From: a virus
Reading direction: 5' to 3' (one strand)
Length of the DNA stretch: 64,000 nucleotides
IMG/VR virus record: IMGVR_UViG_3300044641_006950
Span: 1 to 64,000 of that record
The translations under genes were made by a program, and so were the position numbers. The notes below the pieces were generated by a model, which was not told the DNA's origin, searched no databases, and saw only the letters and a list, made by a program, of their open reading frames with translations. Of this stretch, positions 1 to 5,948 are shown one piece after another. Within the stretch, counting starts at the first letter, position 1; the number at the start of each line of letters is the position of its first letter.

Positions 1-10
1 GTTCAGTCAT
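1..10 (-). CDS. 5' end of a gene leaving the left edge
   Basis: An ATG at 10-8 overlaps the TGA stop of the next gene upstream (9-7) in the ATGA arrangement that joins most genes here. Only the first three codons (Met-Thr-Glu) lie in the window, so nothing can be said about the product. Confidence 0.4.
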
Positions 11-312
11 TTTAACCTCAACTTCAACTTTTCAACACAATCATTCCAACCACAAGCATATCTATCATCACCATCATCTTCATCAGGCAACCAATCGGCA
101 ACAATATCACAAACAGTATCACAAATTGATACTAAACCTTTATTGTAAAACATCTCATAAAGTATCGGTGGTTTTGGTTCTTCTACTTTTTGATACTTCA
201 CACCATCAATCATTATGGTTTCTTCATCAAGTTTTTGATAAACTCTCATAGTATAATCCATAGCAGAACTTCCATATTTTTTTCGTTCTACGATGATTTC
301 TGGGTTAGTCAT
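7..312 (-). CDS. Hypothetical small acidic protein, 101 aa
   Basis: I do not recognise this protein. It is soluble-looking, begins MTNPEIIVERKKYG and has a very acidic stretch near residues 75-82 (LPDEDDGDD) before a basic C-terminal helix. It ends in an ATGA overlap with the next gene and starts 2 bases before the end of the gene upstream, so it belongs to the continuous small-gene operon. The role is unknown. Confidence 0.7.
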   Translation of the reverse strand: MTNPEIIVERKKYGSSAMDYTMRVYQKLDEETIMIDGVKYQKVEEPKPPILYEMFYNKGLVSICDTVCDIVADWLPDEDDGDDRYACGWNDCVEKLKLRLK

Positions 313-313
313 T

Positions 314-460
314 TCAGTTCTTCCTCAACTTTTCATAAGCAATATTTAACTGTCTTCGCACACTATTCAATTCACTTAAAGTCGCAGATTGTGATTGAAG
401 AACATCAAACTTTTTATGTAATTCATCAATTTCAGATTGAATTTTTTGAGTTTTAGTCAT
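314..460 (-). CDS. Hypothetical coiled-coil peptide, 48 aa
   Basis: Read directly from the minus strand: ATG at 460-458 and TGA at 316-314 give a 48-residue highly charged helical protein (MTKTQKIQSEIDELHKKFDV...). Heptad-like spacing of Ile, Leu and Val suggests a short coiled coil. It fills the space between two other genes with an 8-base overlap upstream, which supports its reality. Function unknown. Confidence 0.6.
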   Translation of the reverse strand: MTKTQKIQSEIDELHKKFDVLQSQSATLSELNSVRRQLNIAYEKLRKN

Positions 461-884
461 ACTTCCCCTTCTTTACATCGTTGAACCACACACCCTCAAG
501 CAGACGATGAGTTTCACCATCAGTAATAGCAGCCATTACCACACCATCAACAGTATGCTTTCTCTTAAACCAATTATGACTTTCATCATTAAATTGAAGA
601 CGAAGATATTCTTCATCATTATAAGAGACAATCTCAAACTTCCCACCAAAATCAAACTCCATTCTGGGTTGAGATTTATGTGTCTCAATCTCTTTAAGAA
701 GGTCAAGTTTCTTTTGAAGCACTTTAATTTCTGCTTCGGTCTTTTCAATATCAGATTTGAAAGTCATTTGTTTAAAATAAGGAGTAGCATCCATCACACC
801 ATCTTTGATTGCTTGTCTAAAAGCCTCACGAAGACCATCGGCAACTTCTTCGTGTGTCTGGGGTTTTGGTTGAAAGTCAGTCAT
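453..884 (-). CDS. Hypothetical protein, 143 aa
   Basis: I chose the ATG at 884 (MTDFQPKPQTHEEVADG) over a TTG two codons upstream because MTDF-type starts are usual in this block. The N-terminal half is helical with a charged coiled coil (residues about 45-70, EAEIKVLQKKLDLLKEIE). The C-terminal half looks beta-rich. No catalytic motif is visible. The partner peptide at 314-460 is also coiled coil, so interaction is possible but not shown. Confidence 0.65.
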   Translation of the reverse strand: MTDFQPKPQTHEEVADGLREAFRQAIKDGVMDATPYFKQMTFKSDIEKTEAEIKVLQKKLDLLKEIETHKSQPRMEFDFGGKFEIVSYNDEEYLRLQFNDESHNWFKRKHTVDGVVMAAITDGETHRLLEGVWFNDVKKGKYD

Positions 885-886
885 AA

Positions 887-1060
887 TCAAAAAGGTGCGT
901 CTTTACGATAAGAAATGTGGAAGTATTCATATTCTTCTTCTGATTTTTTCTCTTCCTCTAAAACATTACGAGCACGGTCAGCAATCTGTCTCAAACTAAT
1001 GCGGGGGTCATTATAAGATGTGGGTGTCCAATTATCACACCAACTATCAAGTTCAATCAT
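887..1060 (-). CDS. Hypothetical protein, 57 aa
   Basis: A 57-codon frame beginning MIELDSWCDNWTPTSY and ending TGA two bases before the ATG of the next gene. Its start overlaps the stop of the gene upstream as ATGA. It is acidic and helical with Glu-rich residues 34-43 (LEEEKKSEEE). Function unknown. Confidence 0.6.
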   Translation of the reverse strand: MIELDSWCDNWTPTSYNDPRISLRQIADRARNVLEEEKKSEEEYEYFHISYRKDAPF

Positions 1061-1251
1061 TTCTGCTCTTCCAACTTCAAGTAATCATACTTGATTTTAC
1101 AATCCTTTGCGTTCTCAATACACAAAACAAGAGTTTCATTCACTCCCTTTTTGTATCCTTGTCCATCAACATATAACAACATACCCACAAGAGAAGAACA
1201 AAAAACGAATAAAAGAATAAGTCCCCACAAATTATCATCATTACTATACAT
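1057..1251 (-). CDS. Small membrane protein, 64 aa
   Basis: Start taken at ATG 1251, directly after the stop of the upstream gene (1255-1253); the longer frame would overlap it by over 50 bases. Residues about 8-28 (LWGLILLFVFCSSLVGMLLY) form one hydrophobic span, followed by a soluble charged tail. This looks like a single-pass inner-membrane protein of unknown role, next to another membrane protein gene. Confidence 0.65.
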   Translation of the reverse strand: MYSNDDNLWGLILLFVFCSSLVGMLLYVDGQGYKKGVNETLVLCIENAKDCKIKYDYLKLEEQK

Positions 1252-1252
1252 T

Positions 1253-1480
1253 TCAGTTTCTCCCAACAAAATCTTTGATTTGTGGAACTGTTCCACAAAT
1301 CTCATTCACTCTTACTACTGTTTGGTCTTTGAGTGCTTGACGACACTCCAAGTTCTTATTATATGTTTGTTGGAATATTAGTCGTTGTTGTTGCTCACCA
1401 TAAGTGGTAATACCACCAATAATGATTACAATAATAGGGATAATCAAAATAATAAACCAATCAAATCCATCAAGTTTCAT
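1253..1480 (-). CDS. Small membrane-anchored protein, 75 aa
   Basis: An N-terminal hydrophobic run (residues about 9-24, FIILIIPIIVIIIGGI) is followed by a polar domain with two cysteines that could pair outside the cytoplasm (LECRQA and EICGTV). It probably has a signal anchor with a periplasmic domain. It is coupled to the gene upstream by an ATGA overlap. It may affect the host envelope, but that is only inference. Confidence 0.65.
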   Translation of the reverse strand: MKLDGFDWFIILIIPIIVIIIGGITTYGEQQQRLIFQQTYNKNLECRQALKDQTVVRVNEICGTVPQIKDFVGRN

Positions 1481-1668
1481 AGTGCCTCCAATTCATCACA
1501 CAATTCTAACACATCAGCACACATAATCACACCAGGGCTTTGTTGGAGTTGGTTGATAGTTTCACGGAGACCAGCAGCAAAACGCACCCGACCCTTTGTG
1601 TAAATATCGGGAACATTAGTTATTGCTCTCCAGTAGGCATCATCTATTTTCTTTGCTTGTTCTTTCAT
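1477..1668 (-). CDS. Hypothetical protein, 63 aa
   Basis: Unrecognised helical protein (MKEQAKKIDDAYWRAITNVP). Its C-terminus (CDELEAL) is echoed by the ends of the next upstream genes (LNLEAL, GDVEAL, CDELLEL). Four consecutive genes therefore end in a similar acidic-Leu tail. It overlaps both neighbours by ATGA junctions. Function unknown. Confidence 0.65.
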   Translation of the reverse strand: MKEQAKKIDDAYWRAITNVPDIYTKGRVRFAAGLRETINQLQQSPGVIMCADVLELCDELEAL

Positions 1669-1862
1669 AATGCCTCCAAATTCAATTCAGCAAGTTTTTC
1701 TTGTGCTATTTGATAAGCACGAGCAGATGTTTCCATCCATTTTTTAGCATACTCTTCACTTGCGAGTTGTTGTTCTTTCCAATCGGGATTTGCCTGACGA
1801 TATGCTTTCATAGAATTAGCATATGCTTTGTGCCGATAAGTCAATCCATCTTCAATAGACAT
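1665..1862 (-). CDS. Hypothetical protein, 65 aa
   Basis: Helical, charged protein (MSIEDGLTYRHKAYANSMKA) ending LAELNLEAL. ATGA overlap with the next gene and a one-base TAATG-type overlap with the previous one. No known domain recognised. Confidence 0.65.
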   Translation of the reverse strand: MSIEDGLTYRHKAYANSMKAYRQANPDWKEQQLASEEYAKKWMETSARAYQIAQEKLAELNLEAL

Positions 1863-2071
1863 TAGAGTGCCTCCACATCACCAGCAATTTCATTTAGTTC
1901 TTGAGCAGTATGAGTAAGCCAAGGTTCATTTGCAAGCACTCCATCTCTATAAATTAGAGAAGAAATCACACGAATAGCAGTAGCAAGTGCTTCCTTCATA
2001 TCATCTGTTGCTGGTTGTGTAAGTTCTGCTTTGAATGCTTCCCAGATTTGGTGTGCTGTGTTAGTCATCAT
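1862..2071 (-). CDS. Hypothetical protein, 69 aa
   Basis: Unrecognised helical protein (MMTNTAHQIWEAFKAELTQP) ending GDVEAL. The first of two adjacent ATGs overlaps the upstream stop as ATGA and is taken as start. Part of the chain of four short genes with similar C-termini. Confidence 0.65.
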   Translation of the reverse strand: MMTNTAHQIWEAFKAELTQPATDDMKEALATAIRVISSLIYRDGVLANEPWLTHTAQELNEIAGDVEAL

Positions 2072-2292
2072 AGTTCTAAAAGTTCATCACAAATAGCATC
2101 AATCTCTTTGAGACATTCATCCCATCCAGCATTAAACATCACATCCAGTTCATCAGTAAAATCAATCTTATTAGTTCCTGATAGTTGCTTACGAAGTTGT
2201 TGAAGAACCTCTTGAAGCATCCAAGCAGTATTGTGTGCTTCACTTTTACAAATAACTTTTAGGAGTTCTTCTGCTCGTTGTTGGTTAGTCAT
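2068..2292 (-). CDS. Hypothetical protein, 74 aa
   Basis: Start placed at ATG 2292 (MTNQQRAEELLKVICK) because it overlaps the upstream TGA as ATGA; the longer frame adds three unlikely residues. Predicted all-helical. It ends ICDELLEL, similar to the three genes downstream, suggesting related or duplicated small proteins. Confidence 0.65.
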   Translation of the reverse strand: MTNQQRAEELLKVICKSEAHNTAWMLQEVLQQLRKQLSGTNKIDFTDELDVMFNAGWDECLKEIDAICDELLEL

Positions 2293-2555
2293 TCTTCCCA
2301 CCCATCAAAGTATTCTGTGAAAAAATTGAAACTCAAACCAACCTTACCAAGTTGAAAATCTACTCCAAATAAAGAATTAGTAAAGAATGAGAATAGGATG
2401 TGTAATCCACCATCACTAAAAACTAAACGACTGGGATTTTCATAATGAACCCAGAATAATGTTTTGTTGTTGATGATACCGAACTGCCAAGTGTAGTCGG
2501 CATCACCATCATCCCAAACTTTTTTATCGTATTGAAAGAGTTTAAGTGGTTTCAT
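2289..2555 (-). CDS. Hypothetical protein, 88 aa, paralogue of the 7069-7347 product
   Basis: Start placed at ATG 2555 (MKPLKLFQYDKKVW) because the promoter at 2577-2605 would start transcription near 2570, inside the longer frame. The C-terminal half (LFSFFTNSLFGVDFQLGKVG then LSFNFF) resembles the 92-residue protein at 7069-7347 (FSFLFSLGKIGFTFDIAGRN), so the two are probably paralogues. It looks like an aromatic-rich beta protein. Function unknown. It is the first gene after a predicted early promoter. Confidence 0.65.
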   Translation of the reverse strand: MKPLKLFQYDKKVWDDGDADYTWQFGIINNKTLFWVHYENPSRLVFSDGGLHILFSFFTNSLFGVDFQLGKVGLSFNFFTEYFDGWEE

Positions 2556-2576
2556 CGGTTTGTTTCTTATGAAGTC

Positions 2577-2605
2577 ATTATACGACAAAGGGCACCCGTT
2601 TTCAA
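2577..2605 (-). promoter_or_regulatory. Sigma70-type early promoter A
   Basis: On the minus strand: -35 TTGAAA (2605-2600), a 17-bp spacer and -10 TATAAT (2582-2577), followed by GAC. The -35 box lies in the loop of the hairpin 2588-2613. Transcription would start about 15 bases before the ATG at 2555. Confidence 0.7.
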
Positions 2606-2613
2606 GTGCCCTT
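2588..2613 (-). terminator. Hairpin after the first homing endonuclease gene
   Basis: Perfect 8-bp stem AAGGGCAC/GTGCCCTT around a 10-base loop. It lies 21 bases beyond the stop of the gene at 2634. The U-run is short (TTTG), so termination may be partial. The loop contains the -35 box of promoter A. Confidence 0.55.
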
Positions 2614-2633
2614 GTTCCAGTTTGAGAAGTGTC

Positions 2634-3299
2634 CTATGCTATTCTGCGTCTATTACTTTTTGATGTATCTATTCCTTTTCCTTTTTGATGCTGAACTACA
2701 CCAGAAGCAGTAGATACATAACCACTTATACAACATTTCCATCTTTGAGAATTAGTTATTTTAGAATTTTCAATTCTCTGTTCTTTTGATAAACCACAAA
2801 CACCGATATTTAATTCTTTCTTTTTATAACCAGTTATTCTGCCGTGTTCAATCATTTCTTCCAAACTTCTTCCACAAATTCCAGTTTTATTTTCTCTATT
2901 GCTGTTTCCACCTTTTTTACCATCTTTACTCATTTGGTCTTTACTTCTTGAATGAACCCCTAATTTAAGTTCATATGCTTTTTTTCCTGCTTTACTTTTT
3001 TGCTCTAAAGAAAAAACTCCCAAGCAACTTTCATTTAAGCACCATTTATCGGTATTATATACTGGGTTAATTAATCTCCCTTCAACTTCTTGTGCTTTGA
3101 TATATCCTTCATCACTAAACTCAAAATATTCCAATATCTGTTTCTTTGGAGTATAAAGTCCCCAACACCATTTGTTTGCTACGGGAGAACCCCAATACTC
3201 TTCATCAAAATACCTTTCTTTTTTACTACCATAATAGTAATAAGGAACTTCTTCAAAGGTAACCTTATATGTGTAAATTCTAGGACTATTTTTAGTCAT
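2634..3299 (-). CDS. GIY-YIG-like free-standing homing endonuclease with NUMOD-like repeats
   Basis: 221-residue protein. The N-terminal third (residues about 7-100) matches the general plan of GIY-YIG nucleases: paired Tyr-rich strands (IYTYKVTFEE, YYYYGSKK), EEYWGSP, a helix with Glu (AQEVEGRLI) and NPVYNTDKWCLN. Residues about 100-180 hold repeated segments with Gly-Lys-Lys and S-x-EQ/EE motifs, like NUMOD3 DNA-binding repeats. The C-terminus (WKCCISGYVSTASG then KGKGIDTSK) is shared with the protein at 9017-9631. It would cut phage DNA at a specific site to spread its own gene. The gene has a late promoter between two inverted-repeat arms just upstream. It may instead be a related nuclease with another role, but the family call is fairly secure. 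Confidence 0.75.
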   Translation of the reverse strand: MTKNSPRIYTYKVTFEEVPYYYYGSKKERYFDEEYWGSPVANKWCWGLYTPKKQILEYFEFSDEGYIKAQEVEGRLINPVYNTDKWCLNESCLGVFSLEQKSKAGKKAYELKLGVHSRSKDQMSKDGKKGGNSNRENKTGICGRSLEEMIEHGRITGYKKKELNIGVCGLSKEQRIENSKITNSQRWKCCISGYVSTASGVVQHQKGKGIDTSKSNRRRIA

Positions 3300-3324
3300 T
3301 TCTATTCTATTTGGACGGCATTAT

Positions 3325-3332
3325 TATTTATA
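3325..3332 (-). promoter_or_regulatory. T4-type late promoter TATAAATA
   Basis: Exact TATAAATA on the minus strand, 26 bases before the ATG of the endonuclease gene at 3299 and inside the inverted repeat. This is the T4 gp55-dependent late consensus. Confidence 0.75.
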
Positions 3333-3339
3333 ATAGAAA

Positions 3340-3357
3340 AGGTGCCCGAAAGCACCT
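3340..3357 (-). terminator. Terminator after 3410-3637
   Basis: Minus-strand stem AGGTGC/GCACCT with loop TTTCGG, followed by TTTCTATT. It would stop transcripts of the upstream operon before the homing endonuclease gene. Confidence 0.65.
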
Positions 3358-3409
3358 AATCTTTTGTCTGTAGAGATTGCCGTCCAAACAGACACTTCTA
3401 TTTATTCTA

Positions 3410-3637
3410 CTATTGTGGGTCTCCAATAAGTCCAGTAGGTCCAAAAGTATCAAATGTAGTATCTTCCATCCATTCCCTCAAATCAACGATTTCATACCAA
3501 TCATTACTATACTTATCTTTAGATAGTTCTTCCCATTTTTCTTTTGCTTCTTCTTCGGTAGAATAACAAGCAACCCAATCACCAGTATAAGCAGAAGGGT
3601 AGTAGTTGTCCCCAACAATCAAAAGATAAGGTTTCAT
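3410..3637 (-). CDS. Hypothetical protein, 75 aa
   Basis: Acidic, aromatic-rich protein (MKPYLLIVGDNYYPSAYTGD) with a Glu/Lys-rich helix near residues 28-42 (EEEAKEKWEELSKD). Similar short proteins with a YYPS..GDW motif occur among phages as unknowns, but I cannot assign a function. It is the last gene before a terminator. Confidence 0.65.
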   Translation of the reverse strand: MKPYLLIVGDNYYPSAYTGDWVACYSTEEEAKEKWEELSKDKYSNDWYEIVDLREWMEDTTFDTFGPTGLIGDPQ

Positions 3638-3918
3638 AGCAACTCCATTTTACATTTACCATTCACATCATAAACCACTTTGACTTGATAATCTACTGAC
3701 ATATCTGCTCTCCACATAGCATCTTTGAACTCTTGTGTTTCTTTCTCTGGGTATTTGGGAACAAGTTTGAAGTTCTCATCATACTCATTACAATTCACAT
3801 CACCAAGATAATGAAGATTTAGATAACGACGGAGTTGTTGTCTTTGTTCGTGGTCAAGTTGAATTCTTACAAATGTGACGAATTCGTTTGATACTGGGAG
3901 TTCTTCGTGGTCAGTCAT
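3634..3918 (-). CDS. Hypothetical protein, 94 aa
   Basis: Soluble protein (MTDHEELPVSNEFVTFVRIQ) with an N-terminal beta strand and a helix (LDHEQRQQLRRYLNLHYLG), then a beta-rich C-terminus. ATGA overlaps at both ends. Function unknown. Confidence 0.65.
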   Translation of the reverse strand: MTDHEELPVSNEFVTFVRIQLDHEQRQQLRRYLNLHYLGDVNCNEYDENFKLVPKYPEKETQEFKDAMWRADMSVDYQVKVVYDVNGKCKMELL

Positions 3919-4202
3919 GGTTTCACAGTTTGAATGAGAATTCGTTCTTTGGTAGTATCACGCTTTTTTGCAAGATACTCAATCGCCTCTTGATTTCGTT
4001 TGGGCAACTGATCCCATTCTACTTGCTTTTCAACATATGCTTGCGGAAGAACTTTATCCATTTTATCATAAAGTTTATCCAAAGAAATAGAAATAAAATC
4101 TACTGTTGATTGGACGACCGCAAGTGGAGCAAATGTAATAAAACGAAGAGCAAACCAATGTGGAATGTATTTGAGGTAGGGATAGGTTTTGGTTTCAGTC
4201 AT
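3915..4202 (-). CDS. Hypothetical protein, 95 aa
   Basis: Basic protein (MTETKTYPYLKYIPHWFALR). Residues about 20-40 are moderately hydrophobic (FITFAPLAVVQSTVDFISIS), possibly membrane-associated. The C-terminal half is charged and helical. ATGA overlaps with both neighbours. Function unknown. Confidence 0.65.
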   Translation of the reverse strand: MTETKTYPYLKYIPHWFALRFITFAPLAVVQSTVDFISISLDKLYDKMDKVLPQAYVEKQVEWDQLPKRNQEAIEYLAKKRDTTKERILIQTVKP

Positions 4203-4372
4203 TTGCCTGTAAGATAGTTGAGGTCACTGACGATACGTTGTGCTTCTTCTGGTGAGTTAAATTCTTCTACGATGTAACTGAAACCGTTGGAAAATGTTCG
4301 GCGGATCTTGTTGTTTTCAGCAGTGTAAGTTCCATACTTAACTGGAAACTGATTGAGGATTGCTCTGATCAT
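4199..4372 (-). CDS. Hypothetical protein, 57 aa
   Basis: Read directly from the minus strand: ATG 4372 to TGA 4199, product beginning MIRAILNQFPVKYGTYTAEN. Predicted strand-strand-helix. Both ends make ATGA overlaps, which strongly supports the frame. Function unknown. Confidence 0.65.
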   Translation of the reverse strand: MIRAILNQFPVKYGTYTAENNKIRRTFSNGFSYIVEEFNSPEEAQRIVSDLNYLTGK

Positions 4373-4527
4373 TTGATGTTCAGATAAGGTTTGTTGTAGA
4401 TCATGTGATCCAGAACTTGACCGATCATTTGTCGGTAAGTCTCATCATAGTTTTTGCTGCACTCTTCATACGCCTCATAGAGTTTGGTGTAGAGTGTGTC
4501 CCAGTGCTCTTGAGTGATGGTGGTCAT
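4369..4527 (-). CDS. Hypothetical protein, 52 aa
   Basis: Start placed at ATG 4527 (MTTITQEHWDTLYTKLYEAY): the predicted promoter -10 box at 4549-4554 lies inside the longer frame. Helical, Tyr-rich. It is the first gene after promoter module copy B. Function unknown. Confidence 0.6.
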   Translation of the reverse strand: MTTITQEHWDTLYTKLYEAYEECSKNYDETYRQMIGQVLDHMIYNKPYLNIK

Positions 4528-4604
4528 CGCTTTGTTTGAACTGAAGTTATTATATGGCAAAAAGGGCACCTGTGGAGATACCCTGTGCCAGTTCTTCAAG
4601 TGTC
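4527..4604 (-). promoter_or_regulatory. Repeated promoter module, copy B
   Basis: Minus strand: GACACTT-4-AACTGG (4604-4588), GGTGCCC (4570-4564), TATAAT (4554-4549), then ACTTCA-n-AAACAAA-n-CGATG. TATAAT begins 50 bases after the first base of GACACTT. No recognisable -35 box lies at 17 bp, unlike copies A and C, so the upstream element may matter more here. Confidence 0.55.
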
Positions 4605-4847
4605 CTTTAATACCTCACATAATGGAAAGATTTTGGTTCTGGAAATAAATCCTGGTTTTGTATATTTGTCCTTATAATCTGCTGCGAATACCTTTGCGTC
4701 TTCTCTTGTATCAAATGTTCCAAAGTATCGGTGTAGCATATCAAATCTACCACCATCAGGAGTATAAAGTCCCACTATCCACTTATGAGAATGTTCTGGA
4801 TAAGTATCGTTTTCAGCAATCCAGTCGTAGTATGCGTCCTTATTCAT
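4596..4847 (-). CDS. Hypothetical protein, 83 aa
   Basis: Begins MNKDAYYDWIAENDTYPEHS. Segment WIVGLYTPDGGRFDML and the following FDTREDAKVFAADYKDKY look like a small alpha/beta domain. The phrase GLYTP also occurs in both homing endonucleases (GLYTPKKQ, TYTPKKQ), but the rest differs. Its stop codon lies just upstream of promoter module B. Function unknown. Confidence 0.65.
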   Translation of the reverse strand: MNKDAYYDWIAENDTYPEHSHKWIVGLYTPDGGRFDMLHRYFGTFDTREDAKVFAADYKDKYTKPGFISRTKIFPLCEVLKDT

Positions 4848-5280
4848 TTACTCTCTCCATTTGAGCAAGTGGTTCGGTTCCCCATTTCATAGGTAAATCA
4901 AAATCTACTGTGATAGGCATTTCATTTCTGGAAACATTTTCATTCTCAATAATGCCCTGTTCTACTGCTCGTTCCACAGAAAGTTTCCTACGAATTACCC
5001 GATGAAGGTCATAAAGAATACCATTGCTTTCTGGAAGGTCTGGATGTCCTACTCCAAGTGAGGAAGCACCACCATCAATACCATCAATCATATGTTTGGA
5101 TAGAATTGCTCCAATAATTCTCATATCCTGATGAAATTCCTCATAGTCAATTGGTTTTTGAAGAGGTAGATTATCTTGAATTTCTCTCCACTGACCAAGT
5201 TGAACTCGTTGAAGCAAATCAGTAGCATCTACAAGTGCTCGTGCCTGCTTTTCAGTGATAGTGAGATTGTAGGTTTTCAT
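4840..5280 (-). CDS. Hypothetical protein, 146 aa
   Basis: Soluble, mainly helical protein (MKTYNLTITEKQARALVDAT). Conserved-looking segments ISKHMIDGIDGGASSLGVGH and a long charged helix follow. ATGA overlap with the gene upstream and an 8-base overlap downstream. No enzyme motif recognised. Proteins of this general type recur as unknowns in cyanophages. Confidence 0.65.
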   Translation of the reverse strand: MKTYNLTITEKQARALVDATDLLQRVQLGQWREIQDNLPLQKPIDYEEFHQDMRIIGAILSKHMIDGIDGGASSLGVGHPDLPESNGILYDLHRVIRRKLSVERAVEQGIIENENVSRNEMPITVDFDLPMKWGTEPLAQMERVNE

Positions 5281-5468
5281 TGATTTTCAATAATGGTTTT
5301 GATTTGTTTGAGGTCTTCTATTCGTTGTTTTGCTTCATCATACTGTTCACAATACCAATCAATGTCATTGTTCTCATAATTGGTTTCTTCCCTAATGTCC
5401 CATTCAAGACATTGTAGGTGCCCTTCTTGGTCTTGTATGAAGTAGTTGAGAGTATCAAGGAGTGGCAT
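5277..5468 (-). CDS. Hypothetical protein, 63 aa
   Basis: Very acidic helical peptide (MPLLDTLNYFIQDQEGHLQC) with a C-terminal coiled coil (EAKQRIEDLKQIKTIIENQ). It overlaps the upstream gene by 14 bases and the downstream gene by ATGA. Function unknown. Confidence 0.6.
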   Translation of the reverse strand: MPLLDTLNYFIQDQEGHLQCLEWDIREETNYENNDIDWYCEQYDEAKQRIEDLKQIKTIIENQ

Positions 5469-5736
5469 TTTCGGGAACAGGAGGAGGTGGTGTTGGAGCA
5501 GGAAGTACGTTAAGTTGTGGTGCTGTTTGAACTGTAGGTTGTGGGAGATTTACAGGTTCTGGAGCAACTTGAGGTTGTTGTGCTTGATCCAGTTTCTTCT
5601 CCAACTCCATAACCTTTTGGTCTAATGGACTCAGAGGAACTTCTTTTTGAGAATCTGCAAGTTTCCAACCAGTAGCACCAGCAGCAAAGATACTTGCGAG
5701 AGCAGCAAAAACAGAAACAGTCTTAGAAAAACTCAT
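5455..5736 (-). CDS. Membrane-anchored proline-rich protein, 93 aa
   Basis: Start at ATG 5736 (MSFSKTVSVFAALASIFAAG), sharing one base with the upstream TAA. The N-terminus is a hydrophobic signal or anchor (residues about 5-22). It is followed by a short coiled coil (LDQKVMELEKKLDQAQQ) and a C-terminal half rich in Pro and Ala (PEPVNLPQP, LPAPTPPPPVP). It probably spans from the membrane into the periplasm. Similar small proteins are common in cyanomyoviruses to my knowledge. Role unknown. Confidence 0.65.
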   Translation of the reverse strand: MSFSKTVSVFAALASIFAAGATGWKLADSQKEVPLSPLDQKVMELEKKLDQAQQPQVAPEPVNLPQPTVQTAPQLNVLPAPTPPPPVPENATP

Positions 5737-5948
5737 TAAATAACCTCCCAATGTGCGTCAGATTTGTCACCAAAACGGTTAGTACCAGTACGAGTACTAA
5801 CCCACATAAAGTATTTGCGATTTTCTGATGCTAAGAATAACTCACCACCAGTATCCTGTTCTACAATACAGACAGGATTGTTTTCCATAATGTTAGCAAG
5901 ACGATTCTTTGCCTTGCTAGATTTAGGTTTTACGATTACTCGTCGCAT
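5736..5948 (-). CDS. Hypothetical protein, 70 aa
   Basis: Basic N-terminus (MRRVIVKPKSSKAKNRLANI) then a beta-rich domain with GGELFLASENRKYFMWVS. It overlaps the upstream gene by 13 bases. Probably a conserved cyanophage protein; function unknown. Confidence 0.65.
   Translation of the reverse strand: MRRVIVKPKSSKAKNRLANIMENNPVCIVEQDTGGELFLASENRKYFMWVSTRTGTNRFGDKSDAHWEVI

Larger units (their letters stand above)
2577..2633 (-). repeat. Repeated promoter module, copy A
   Basis: Minus strand: GACACTT-4-AACTGG, then a GGTGCCC block, then TATAAT starting 51 bases after the first base of GACACTT, then ACTTCA-n-AAACAAA-n-CGATG. The same order and spacing recur in copy B (4527-4604), and the upstream part recurs in copy C (12202-12257). 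Confidence 0.65.
3310..3388 (-). repeat. Inverted repeat around the control region of the first homing endonuclease
   Basis: Arms TTTGGACGGCA (3310-3320) and TGCCGTCCAAA (3378-3388) match over 11 bp. They enclose a terminator hairpin (3340-3357) and a late promoter (3325-3332). The arm nearest the gene ends 11 bases before the ATG and could hide the ribosome-binding region in read-through RNA. A smaller GTCTG/CAGAC pair flanks the distal arm. Confidence 0.7.
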
